DNA of 5,881 nt, taken from positions 1-5,881 of the forward strand of contig CAZAMT010000264.1 in the NCBI GenBank assembly GCA_964486145.1, read 5' to 3'. Positions 1 through 5,822 of this stretch are shown piece by piece (position 1 is the stretch's first letter; every line of letters begins with the position of its first letter). This DNA is from CAZAMT01 sp964486145 (GTDB lineage Bacteria; Bacteroidota; Bacteroidia; Bacteroidales; JAAAOM01). The translations under genes and the position numbers were made by a program. The notes under the pieces are model-generated. The model was not told the origin of the DNA. It saw only the letters and a program-made list of their open reading frames with translations, and did no database searches.

Positions 1-22
1 TTAAAAACCTTTGCTAATTCAC

Positions 23-1129
23 TTATCCTTCCAGTAAAAATCTTCCTGCTCCACCTAAAAACGTATTCCATTTATACCTCAGTGAACCATCCAGCATGGA
101 TAAGTACCACACGCGTTTGATCCTTCGCTGCAAGTTTTCATGCAGGGGATAAAAAATGGTTTGCACACATGCGTCCCGCAAATGGAGTTGCGGTTTGTCT
201 TTCATGGCAATCCCGATTTGAGGCGGTATTGAGGTACCAAAAACCAGGTGGGATAAGTGAACTGCCAAAACCACCGGTCGTTGCAGTCCCATCTCGTTCG
301 CCATAACCATCAGGGCATTCCAGTCGGAAATTTTTCCTGTATGGATAATTTCCGCGATATCGCGCAACCAGAACAACTGAAACCATTGATGCACAGAACC
401 ATGGGCAGCAAGAAAAAGAAAATGAAGGGGTAAATCCAGTACCTGAATTTTTTCTCCAGCCAGTAAAACATGCCCGATATGGGAATGCATCAATTGCTTT
501 TCCTGTTTCTCATAAGTGCTATTCGGAAATAGCCGGTAGTGAACTTCAACCGGAACACCGAAACCGTCTTTTTTGTAGGTCCTGTCTTTTTTTGCATACC
601 TGAAAAGCTTCTTCACAATAAAGTTCTTCCCTTCCTCCGATTTTACAGCCTGGTAATTCAATGATTTCAAAAGATATCCAACCTCATCAAGGTCATTTTT
701 AGCTACCAGGATGTCAATATCAACCGAATAACGCTTGCCAACATCACCAAAGAGTTGCATGGCCAGTGCCGGTCCCTTCAAAAATAAAACCGATACGCCT
801 TTGTTACGGAACTGCTTCTCAATTTCAACCATTTCTCTGCTTACAAACAGCATTCTTCTAACAATGCGGTTCGCCTGCTGCTTTAGCTGATCAGTCACCT
901 GCGCGGGCAATTCATCCAAAAGGGTGTGTTTTGCTAAAAACACGGACGGGGCAACCTTATGACGGGTTACCAACGCGTGAAACTGCTGTGCATCAAATTT
1001 TTCTGCATATGATACTGTTTCCGTGCCAGATGCATTCAACGGAGATGCAAGGTCTAAAAGTACCTTTTCCTCACACGTAAGTGCCCTGCCAAGTATATTT
1101 CCGATTATATTTTCCCTTCGTACTTCCAT
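23..1129 (-). CDS. PF14907-type nucleotidyltransferase, candidate lasso-peptide tailoring enzyme
   Basis: The 368-residue protein has the signature of the uncharacterised nucleotidyltransferase family (PF14907, NTP_transf_5). FLKGPALA at about 116-123 is followed by RYSVDIDILV at 133-142, supplying the paired metal-binding carboxylates D137 and D139. VEVHYRL at 194-200 supplies a likely third acidic residue, E195. A His/Trp-rich helical stretch follows at 243-262 (HGSVHQWFQLFWLRDIAEII), also typical of the family. No signal peptide or membrane span is evident, so it is probably cytoplasmic. Its ATG lies 25 bp inside the cyclase gene, so it is probably co-transcribed and translationally coupled to it. 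Members of this family sit in lasso clusters that also encode an HPr-kinase-like protein, where one has been reported to add further groups to the phosphorylated C-terminus. That role here is inference; the donor and acceptor cannot be read from sequence. The family call is firm and the substrate is not known. Confidence 0.85.
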   Translation of the reverse strand: MEVRRENIIGNILGRALTCEEKVLLDLASPLNASGTETVSYAEKFDAQQFHALVTRHKVAPSVFLAKHTLLDELPAQVTDQLKQQANRIVRRMLFVSREMVEIEKQFRNKGVSVLFLKGPALAMQLFGDVGKRYSVDIDILVAKNDLDEVGYLLKSLNYQAVKSEEGKNFIVKKLFRYAKKDRTYKKDGFGVPVEVHYRLFPNSTYEKQEKQLMHSHIGHVLLAGEKIQVLDLPLHFLFLAAHGSVHQWFQLFWLRDIAEIIHTGKISDWNALMVMANEMGLQRPVVLAVHLSHLVFGTSIPPQIGIAMKDKPQLHLRDACVQTIFYPLHENLQRRIKRVWYLSMLDGSLRYKWNTFLGGAGRFLLEG

Positions 1130-2934
1130 TCCAAATGCTTTAAAAACATGAGATAGTTAAAAAACATGCCCTGGTAAATGTTGCGATCATCCCTGTTTCT
1201 TCGAATGATCATCTCCAACCAGTCTTTCATTTTTTTCATATCAAGAATGTCGGTACCAATTCCTTTTTTCTCGCATGAATCAATAAATTTCCTGATGTTT
1301 TCTGCATCATTCAGTAACCGCCGGTGCACCGAGGGAATGGTTGCCCCGGTTTTGTCATTTCTCCAACGGATGGATTCCGGAATAAGCCCTTTAATGCTCT
1401 TTCGGTACATGTAACGACCGGTGTTGTTACGACGTTTCAGGTCTGTTGGAAGGTTGATGTAAAACTGTATTAAATCTTTGTCCCAGAGCGGATAACGGTA
1501 TTCAATCCCGAATTCTCGTGCTGCTATAGCCGTGTATTCCATTCGCTGTGATACATGCGGATGCATGATGCGCCTGTACTGACGTTTTTTTAACATCAAA
1601 TCATTTGGAAAACGCGATTTCTCCTGCGCCCGTTGATGGACTTCATACCTTTTCAGAATCTCTTTTTTTAGTGGCAACTGGTTGATCTTTTCATGGATGC
1701 GGCGATATTCACTCCCCGTGTACCTTGAAATTTTATTGTATAAACCAAAAACATGCACCTGCGATGAAATCATCATCCATTTATAAAGCAACCGGATAAC
1801 ATTGCTGTTTTTAAGTTGAAGCTCTTTCCAAAGATCTTTCCTGCGGTTGCTGTACATTAACTCGTGTAAATATCCCCCGCCATGACTGCTCACTCCCTCA
1901 TCGCCTCCAAACCCCGAGAATAAAATTTCAACGCCCATTGTTTTTGCCCGGGTGTACAACAAATCTGAAAATTCGTAAAAGCGTTGTTGCGTGGGCGCTC
2001 CCTGAATCCGCAAACCATGTTCAAGGGTAGTGAGGATGTCGGCCCCACCGGGAGCGATCAAATGGTTGTTTTCAATGTTGCAAAAATCAACAACCTGCTT
2101 TATGTAGTTGCGTTCATCGTGAAACGGGAAATGTTTTTCCAAATCTGTGCCTTCCATCACATGCGAAAACGCATGGAAATCAAGGTTACTTTCCTTACAA
2201 AAACCATTGGCGAGTGAGGCTACTACGGTGGAATCCAGTCCGCCACTCAGTTCCGAACCAATCACCCCATGTTTTGGTATCCGGATGTGCACGGCCCTCT
2301 CTAAAAGAAACCTGAATTGCTCAATGGCATCCGCTTCAGAAATATTTGTTTGTTCCTTTTCCAGGTCAAGATCCCAGTATTTGTTTATGCTGCACTTTTT
2401 ACCCGGTTCCCAAACCAGTGAATGCGCCGGGGGCAGTCTGTAAACGCGATGGTAAGGCGTAACATGCGTGTCGGAAACCGTTCCCGCGAATAAATCGGCC
2501 ATCCATTCTTCATCAAACCCGGCAGTTGTTAAACAGGAACGAAGGATGCGCAAATCATTGGAAAAAAACAAACCCGAATCATTTTCAAGGTAGTAAAACG
2601 GCCGCGTACCAAAATGGTCGCGGTAACAAAATAAAGCCTGCTTTTTTTTATCCCATACGATGATAACGAATTCTCCCGTGATGTGTTGGATAAATGCATC
2701 CCCATACTGTTGATACAGCGAGTTTAATACATTCGCCCCACCCTGGTTTTCATGGTAATCAAACCCATCAATAAAAATTACTGTATCCTCATCTTCAAGG
2801 AATTCCTGTTGTTCAGAGGTTTGTTTGACAATTAGGGAAAAAAGGTTATCGCTATACCTTGTCCCGGTTATATCCGGATGTACCTCCTCAGTTTTTTCCC
2901 TTGCATGTTGTATGGAACCGAAATAGCATTTCAT
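1105..2934 (-). CDS. Lasso peptide cyclase (C protein), asparagine-synthetase-like
   Basis: The 609-residue protein has the asparagine synthetase B layout. An N-terminal glutaminase-like domain spans roughly 1-180, with GEF at 87-89 and RDHFGTRPFYY at 105-115. An ATP-pyrophosphatase synthetase domain follows, with the PP-loop SGGLDST at 230-236 and SGFGGDEG at 340-347. A true glutamine-dependent enzyme needs Cys immediately after the initiator Met. Here the start reads MKCYFG, so Cys is third, not second, and glutaminase activity is unlikely. That loss is usual in lasso cyclases, which adenylate a Glu/Asp side chain of the core peptide and close the macrolactam on its N-terminal amine. Length fits McjC-like proteins of about 600 residues. 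It is transcribed away from B1/B2 and overlaps the nucleotidyltransferase start by 25 bp. An ordinary asparagine synthetase or another amide-forming ligase is possible from this gene alone, but B1, B2 and a precursor-like leader nearby make cyclase the best call. Confidence 0.88.
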   Translation of the reverse strand: MKCYFGSIQHAREKTEEVHPDITGTRYSDNLFSLIVKQTSEQQEFLEDEDTVIFIDGFDYHENQGGANVLNSLYQQYGDAFIQHITGEFVIIVWDKKKQALFCYRDHFGTRPFYYLENDSGLFFSNDLRILRSCLTTAGFDEEWMADLFAGTVSDTHVTPYHRVYRLPPAHSLVWEPGKKCSINKYWDLDLEKEQTNISEADAIEQFRFLLERAVHIRIPKHGVIGSELSGGLDSTVVASLANGFCKESNLDFHAFSHVMEGTDLEKHFPFHDERNYIKQVVDFCNIENNHLIAPGGADILTTLEHGLRIQGAPTQQRFYEFSDLLYTRAKTMGVEILFSGFGGDEGVSSHGGGYLHELMYSNRRKDLWKELQLKNSNVIRLLYKWMMISSQVHVFGLYNKISRYTGSEYRRIHEKINQLPLKKEILKRYEVHQRAQEKSRFPNDLMLKKRQYRRIMHPHVSQRMEYTAIAAREFGIEYRYPLWDKDLIQFYINLPTDLKRRNNTGRYMYRKSIKGLIPESIRWRNDKTGATIPSVHRRLLNDAENIRKFIDSCEKKGIGTDILDMKKMKDWLEMIIRRNRDDRNIYQGMFFNYLMFLKHLEWKYEGKI

Positions 2935-3092
2935 TTTTTCAAAATAAACCGGTTAAATTACTGGCTATTTCATAGAAAACACAAAAATCAGGATGATTTT
3001 TTGAGCTGATTAGATAATTTAATTTGGTTGCCCGGGATTTGTAAACCCAACATTAACCAATATTTCCCATATTTTTCTCATCTTTGCCATCA

Positions 3093-3146
3093 TAAACCTA
3101 AGTTGAGCGATACGAACACAGTGAAGTATCGCTTTACTTAGGTTTA
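3093..3146. repeat. Long inverted repeat (21-bp stem)
   Basis: The arms 3093-3113 and 3126-3146 are complementary over 21 positions with a 12-base loop. Read as plus-strand RNA there is one mismatch (3104/3135, U-U) and one G-U pair (3105/3134). The outer arm TAAACCTAAG pairs with CTTAGGTTTA and the inner arm AGCGATAC pairs with GTATCGCT. No T-run follows on the plus strand (AACCCC follows), so it is not an intrinsic terminator in that direction. It could be a 5'-end RNA stabiliser, a REP-like dispersed palindrome or a protein-binding site. The structure is directly seen; the function is unknown. Confidence 0.85.
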
Positions 3147-3166
3147 ACCCCGACATAGAAAATGTT

Positions 3167-3208
3167 GCATTTCACCGAACAGGTGAGGTGAAATGCTTAC
3201 TTTTTCTT
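3167..3208 (+). terminator. Terminator-like hairpin / possible attenuator
   Basis: GCATTTCACC (3167-3176) and GGTGAAATGC (3187-3196) form a perfect 10-bp inverted repeat with a 10-base loop. TTACTTTTTCTT (3197-3208) follows directly. This resembles an intrinsic terminator, though the T-run is interrupted by AC and starts four bases after the stem. It lies upstream of the rightward operon and would therefore act as a leader attenuator on transcripts started before it. An alternative 5-bp stem, TCACC (3172-3176) with GGTGA (3182-3186), competes with the 10-bp form. The hairpin is certain, terminator activity is not. Confidence 0.4.
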
Positions 3209-3273
3209 CGTCGATTGAGCTTAATCGCTCAATTTGGGATAAAATCAACTTTCAGAAGTTAGTAACGACGTGA
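3193..3273 (+). CDS. Possible 26-codon leader ORF coupled to the kinase gene
   Basis: An ATG at 3193 opens 26 codons (beginning MLTFSSSIEL and ending QKLVTT) and closes with TGA at 3271-3273. The stop overlaps the kinase GTG start (3270-3272) as GTGA. An in-frame TGA at 3184-3186 bounds it upstream. The start codon lies within the 3' arm of the 10-bp hairpin, so folding would sequester it. The kinase has a GTG start and no evident Shine-Dalgarno sequence, so termination-reinitiation from this small ORF is a plausible way to start it. The peptide matches no family I recognise and lacks lasso-precursor features. It may be a chance ORF. Confidence 0.25.
   Translation: MLTFSSSIELNRSIWDKINFQKLVTT
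3213..3234. repeat. Third small inverted repeat in kinase leader
   Basis: ATTGAGC (3214-3220) and GCTCAAT (3227-3233) form a perfect 7-bp stem with a 6-base loop, extendable by a G-U pair (3213/3234). Its 3' side, ATCGCTCAA (3224-3232), is also the exact complement of TTGAGCGAT (3103-3111) in the 5' arm of the first, longer hairpin. The two foldings are mutually exclusive. It lies within the small leader ORF, about 35 bp before the kinase start. Confidence 0.5.
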
Positions 3274-4178
3274 GTACGCATTTTTACAAAGCTTTCGGAC
3301 TTATTTTTGAATCGGGTATTGAAATTCCCGAGTTCGTACCAACAGACGAAACCGAAGCCGATATTCGAATTGCCGCAGGCAACGCACCTGATAACATTCC
3401 GTCGCCTGCCTCACAAGGGCTGATGTTTCAGGGTTCATCAAATGAATTTTTACTGAAGGTGCCCAATACAGGAAAAATTTTTGTTTCGGATGGCAACGCG
3501 GTTATAATTGATAAGAACTCCGATGCCCCGTGGGATGACATCCGTGTTTTTTTGCTTAGTTCAGGAATGGGCGCCCTCCTGCACCAGCGCGGTTTGCTTC
3601 CCATGCATGCCAGTACGATTGAAATGAACGGTATTGTCGCCATGTTCATGGGAAATTCAGGAGTGGGCAAATCCACACTTGCCGCAGCTTTTTCAAAAAA
3701 CGGGGCCCGCGTCCTTGCCGACGACATCAGCCTCATCCACCACACGGAAGACAAACCGGTCATCGTTCCGGCCTTCCCGCGGATAAAATTATGGGAAGAT
3801 TCCCTGAAAAAACTGAAGGACAACCCCGATAACCTGAAAAAAGTGCGTGCCGAACTCGGGAAATACTGGAAATCCATCACCGAAGGCTTTCAGGATAAGC
3901 CAAAACCGGTATCCGTGGCGTTTCTATTGTCGCCGGTAAACATGGATACGTTTTCCATAACCCAACTGAAAGGGATTGATAAATTTAATGTGTTAAAAAA
4001 CAACACGTACAAATTCAGGTTCATCCATGGCAGCGGACTGGAAAAGAACCACTTCGGTAGCATTTCACGGCTTGCGAATAACATTGCCGTGTTTAAAATC
4101 GAACGCCCTTCGGGAGGTTTTGAACTGGAAAAACTGGTTGATTTACTTTTGAAACAGATGAACACATTTCAATATTGA
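3270..4178 (+). CDS. HPr-kinase-like lasso peptide kinase
   Basis: This 302-residue protein resembles the C-terminal catalytic part of HPr kinase/phosphorylase. The P-loop GNSGVGKST is at 128-136. It is preceded by the family's His in LPMHAS (H113) and followed by LADDIS at 149-154, with the paired acidic residues D151/D152. The N-terminal stretch FGLIFESGIEIPEF (9-22) matches the opening of HPrK-like proteins in RiPP clusters, which supports the GTG start. No ATG occurs in frame between the upstream TAA (3240-3242) and the GTG; the next Met is residue 52. Characterised homologues in paeninodin-type lasso clusters phosphorylate the C-terminal Ser hydroxyl of the peptide, and by analogy this should do the same. 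A role in carbon catabolite control is unlikely because the RiPP context is strong. Its TGA overlaps the sulfotransferase TTG start, giving a coupled junction. Confidence 0.85.
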   Translation: MSTHFYKAFGLIFESGIEIPEFVPTDETEADIRIAAGNAPDNIPSPASQGLMFQGSSNEFLLKVPNTGKIFVSDGNAVIIDKNSDAPWDDIRVFLLSSGMGALLHQRGLLPMHASTIEMNGIVAMFMGNSGVGKSTLAAAFSKNGARVLADDISLIHHTEDKPVIVPAFPRIKLWEDSLKKLKDNPDNLKKVRAELGKYWKSITEGFQDKPKPVSVAFLLSPVNMDTFSITQLKGIDKFNVLKNNTYKFRFIHGSGLEKNHFGSISRLANNIAVFKIERPSGGFELEKLVDLLLKQMNTFQY

Positions 4179-5035
4179 ACGACCTCAAAAAAATAGTGTG
4201 GCTGGCATCCTATCCGAAATCAGGAAATACCTGGTTCAGGATTTTTCTTACCAATTTTCTGAGGGATGGCGACAACCCTGCCAACATCAATGAACTGCAC
4301 CGTACACCCATTGCCAGCAGCAGGAGCATGTTCGATGAATATTCCGGTTTGCCTTCTTCTGACCTTACCCCGGATGAAATTGATCATCTCCGGCCCGCTC
4401 TTTACAGGCAGATTGCCCGTGAAACCAAAGAAACCATTTACCACAAAGTGCATGATGCATACAGAATACTTCCCGGTGGCAATCCGCTCTTCCCCGCGGA
4501 AATAACGAAAGCGGTCATCTATTTTATCCGTAACCCGTTAGATGTTGCCATTTCGTTTGCCCATCACTCGGCAACGACCATCGACAGGATGATCCGGGCA
4601 ATGAATAATCCGGATTATGCTTTCTGCAAAAGAGAGGACAGGCTTCATAACCAGTTGGAACAAAAGCTTTTTACCTGGAGCGGACATGTTGAGAGCTGGA
4701 CGCGCCAACAAACCATGCCTGTACTCATCATCAGGTATGAAGATATGCTTAAAAATACTTTTGAAAACTTCAAAAAAGCCATTAATTTTGTTGGTTTAAA
4801 GGCTGATGATGAAAAAATAAAACAGGCGGTTTATTTCAGTCGCCTGGAAGAACTTCAGAAGCAGGAACAGGAAAAAGGTTTCAGGGAAAAATCTCCAAAA
4901 GCAAACTCCTTTTTCCGTAAAGGATACGCGGGAGATTGGAAAACCGGATTAACAAAGGAACAGGTAAATCAACTGGTTGAACACCATAAGGGAATAATGC
5001 AAAAATACGGCTACTGGCCGGTGAAACATGAATAA
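4175..5035 (+). CDS. PAPS-dependent sulfotransferase, candidate lasso tailoring enzyme
   Basis: This 286-residue protein is a cytosolic-type sulfotransferase (PF00685). The 5'-phosphosulfate-binding loop PKSGNTW is at 14-20. HKVH at 90-93 matches the KTH-like catalytic segment. RNPLDVAISF at 119-128 supplies the Arg and Ser that contact the 3'-phosphate of PAPS. The C-terminal RKGYAGDWK at 248-256 is the family's closing nucleotide-binding motif. All core motifs are intact. The first possible start is TTG at 4175, overlapping the kinase TGA as TTGA; a GTG at codon 8 (4196) is the alternative, and both leave the PAPS loop intact. No signal peptide or membrane span is seen. Its position between the kinase and B1 implies it works on the lasso precursor or product, transferring sulfate to a hydroxyl. 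The actual acceptor (Ser, Thr, Tyr or a sugar added by another enzyme) is unknown. Confidence 0.88.
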   Translation: MNDLKKIVWLASYPKSGNTWFRIFLTNFLRDGDNPANINELHRTPIASSRSMFDEYSGLPSSDLTPDEIDHLRPALYRQIARETKETIYHKVHDAYRILPGGNPLFPAEITKAVIYFIRNPLDVAISFAHHSATTIDRMIRAMNNPDYAFCKREDRLHNQLEQKLFTWSGHVESWTRQQTMPVLIIRYEDMLKNTFENFKKAINFVGLKADDEKIKQAVYFSRLEELQKQEQEKGFREKSPKANSFFRKGYAGDWKTGLTKEQVNQLVEHHKGIMQKYGYWPVKHE

Positions 5036-5324
5036 AAGGGAGAAAATTACATTATCATCGGTTGTGCAACGGAACACGGACATGCTGTTTAGCAAAATGG
5101 ACGAAGAGGTGGTGATGTTGAGCATTCAAAACAGCGAATATTACGGGTTGAATGAAATCGGTTCGCACATATGGGAAATGATAGAAAAACCGGTTCAGGT
5201 AGAAACGCTGATGCTGCAATTGATGGAGGAATATGAAGTGGAGCGCCGACAGGCTGAATCGGATATTCTGGCCCTGCTGAACGCCTTATACAACAAAAAA
5301 ATAGTACATTTGGTATATGAATAA
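5028..5324 (+). CDS. Lasso B1 protein, PqqD-like RiPP recognition element
   Basis: This 98-residue protein has the PqqD-family pattern. A beta-hairpin region contains EEVVMLSIQNSEYYGLNEIG (about 26-45), with the characteristic YYGLN turn. A helix HIWEMIEKPVQVETLMLQL (47-65) follows, then EEYEV and a terminal winged-helix-like helix ending NKKIVHLVYE. Stand-alone proteins of this size in lasso clusters are B1 proteins: they bind the precursor leader, typically at a Tyr/Trp-x-x-Pro motif, and deliver it to the B2 protease. The gene starts inside the sulfotransferase gene with an 8-base overlap (ATGAATAA) and ends in an identical overlap with B2. The protein has no catalytic residues, which is normal. 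Function is assigned from family pattern plus the B2 neighbour. Confidence 0.9.
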   Translation: MNKREKITLSSVVQRNTDMLFSKMDEEVVMLSIQNSEYYGLNEIGSHIWEMIEKPVQVETLMLQLMEEYEVERRQAESDILALLNALYNKKIVHLVYE

Positions 5325-5775
5325 CAGTCAGTTCATAGTCAAACGCTTTCAAAACCACTTTTCACTTTCGGGTGAAGAGCGATGGCTTTTCTGTAACGCT
5401 GTTGGTTTATCGGCCTGGGTGCGGTTGGTTACCCTCTACCTGCCCATGAAGTGGTGGTATAAACCATTGCTGGGTGAACCTGTTACGGATGTAAAGCGTG
5501 CGGGAAAATCTGAATATCACCCGGCTGACGATGTGATGATAAAAAAAATCAGGCGTGCTACTTCCCGGTGTAAGCGCGTGGTGCCGTGGAACGTAACCTG
5601 CCTGATGGAATCGGTTATCCAGCGGCGGTTCTATAAAAAATACGGAATAAACAAACACATACATATACTGGTACAGCAAAAGAACGGAGAATTACAGGCC
5701 CACGCTTATGTACAGGGCGGTGCAGATCACCATCAAAAAGCGGATGTTGGTCAAAGTAACTTCTCTTTTTGCTGA
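5317..5775 (+). CDS. Lasso B2 leader peptidase (transglutaminase-like cysteine protease)
   Basis: The 152-residue protein matches the lasso B2 family (McjB C-terminal domain, usually about 140-150 residues). An N-terminal helical part, LSGEERWLFCNAVGLSAW (17-34), is followed by WNVTCLMESVIQRRF (91-105), giving catalytic Cys95. AHAYV at 128-132 gives catalytic His129. Many relatives read AHAWV, with an Asp about 12 residues after the His completing the triad. Here the local Asp candidates are D137 (+8) and D143 (+14), and position +12 is Lys, so the third residue is unclear. The enzyme should cut the leader from the precursor to free the core N-terminus for cyclisation. It overlaps B1 by 8 bp (ATGAATAA) and is followed after 47 bp by the putative precursor start. 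Confidence 0.87.
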   Translation: MNNSQFIVKRFQNHFSLSGEERWLFCNAVGLSAWVRLVTLYLPMKWWYKPLLGEPVTDVKRAGKSEYHPADDVMIKKIRRATSRCKRVVPWNVTCLMESVIQRRFYKKYGINKHIHILVQQKNGELQAHAYVQGGADHHQKADVGQSNFSFC

Positions 5776-5796
5776 TTAATAATAACTTGTAAAAAT

Positions 5797-5815
5797 AAAC
5801 ATACGTAAAACATAC
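5797..5815. repeat. Short direct repeat before the precursor start
   Basis: AAACATAC occurs at 5797-5804 and again at 5808-5815, an 11-base period close to one helical turn. It lies in the 47-bp A/T-rich gap between B2 and the putative precursor, eight bases before its ATG. No Shine-Dalgarno sequence or clear TAnnTTTG box is visible in this gap. The repeat may be an operator half-site pair or chance in A-rich sequence. Confidence 0.3.
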
Positions 5816-5822
5816 AAACGTG

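Larger units (their letters stand above)
2935..3269. other. Divergent intergenic region with structured leader
   Basis: This 335-bp gap separates the leftward cyclase and the rightward kinase and must hold the promoters of both sets. The left half (2935-3090) is A/T-rich with no strong structure. Single-mismatch matches to the Bacteroidota -7 box TAnnTTTG occur on the plus strand at 3019-3026 (TTAATTTG), 3079-3086 (CATCTTTG) and 3229-3236 (TCAATTTG). None has a convincing -33 TTTG at 19-21 bp, so no promoter is called. If 3079-3086 were used, the transcript would start at about 3092, right at the first hairpin. The right half (3093-3234) is filled by three consecutive inverted repeats, listed separately. 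No tRNA or known riboswitch was recognised. Confidence 0.6.

Noticed and set aside
1..22. A further gene after the nucleotidyltransferase at the left edge.
   Set aside because: Only 22 bases remain. A minus-strand GTG at 22-20 meets a stop after two codons, so nothing can be called.
1105..2934. Primary-metabolism asparagine synthetase.
   Set aside because: It lacks Cys directly after Met, and it sits with B1, B2, a lasso-type kinase and a nucleotidyltransferase; a lasso cyclase explains all of this better.
2940..2987. Possible cyclase promoter on the minus strand: TTATTTTG (2947-2940), or TTTTTG (2987-2982) with TAATTTAA (2960-2953).
   Set aside because: The first is only five bases from the ATG and lacks a partner -33 box. 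The second has good spacing but two mismatches in the -7 box. Neither is strong enough in A/T-rich DNA to call.
3079..3086. CATCTTTG as the -7 box of the rightward promoter.
   Set aside because: It is one mismatch from TAnnTTTG, but no TTTG lies 19-21 bases upstream (the nearest is at 3038-3041), and two other equally good matches exist in the same region.
3019..3156. Minus-strand 45-codon ORF in the intergenic region, starting MSGLNLSKAI and ending GFTNPGQPN, considered as a second lasso precursor upstream of the cyclase.
   Set aside because: The length is right and it has a Trp, but there is no W/YxxP leader motif and no Glu/Asp at ring positions after a plausible Gly start. Much of it is simply the long hairpin read through. 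Likely chance.
3428..3880. 150-codon minus-strand frame within the kinase gene.
   Set aside because: It is antisense to conserved kinase motifs, its translation shows no recognisable family pattern, and it has no separate context. Shadow of the real gene.
5783..5790. TAACTTGT as a promoter box for the precursor gene.
   Set aside because: It has only a partial match to TAnnTTTG, and the TTTG at 5768-5771 is 11 bases away, too close for a -33 element.
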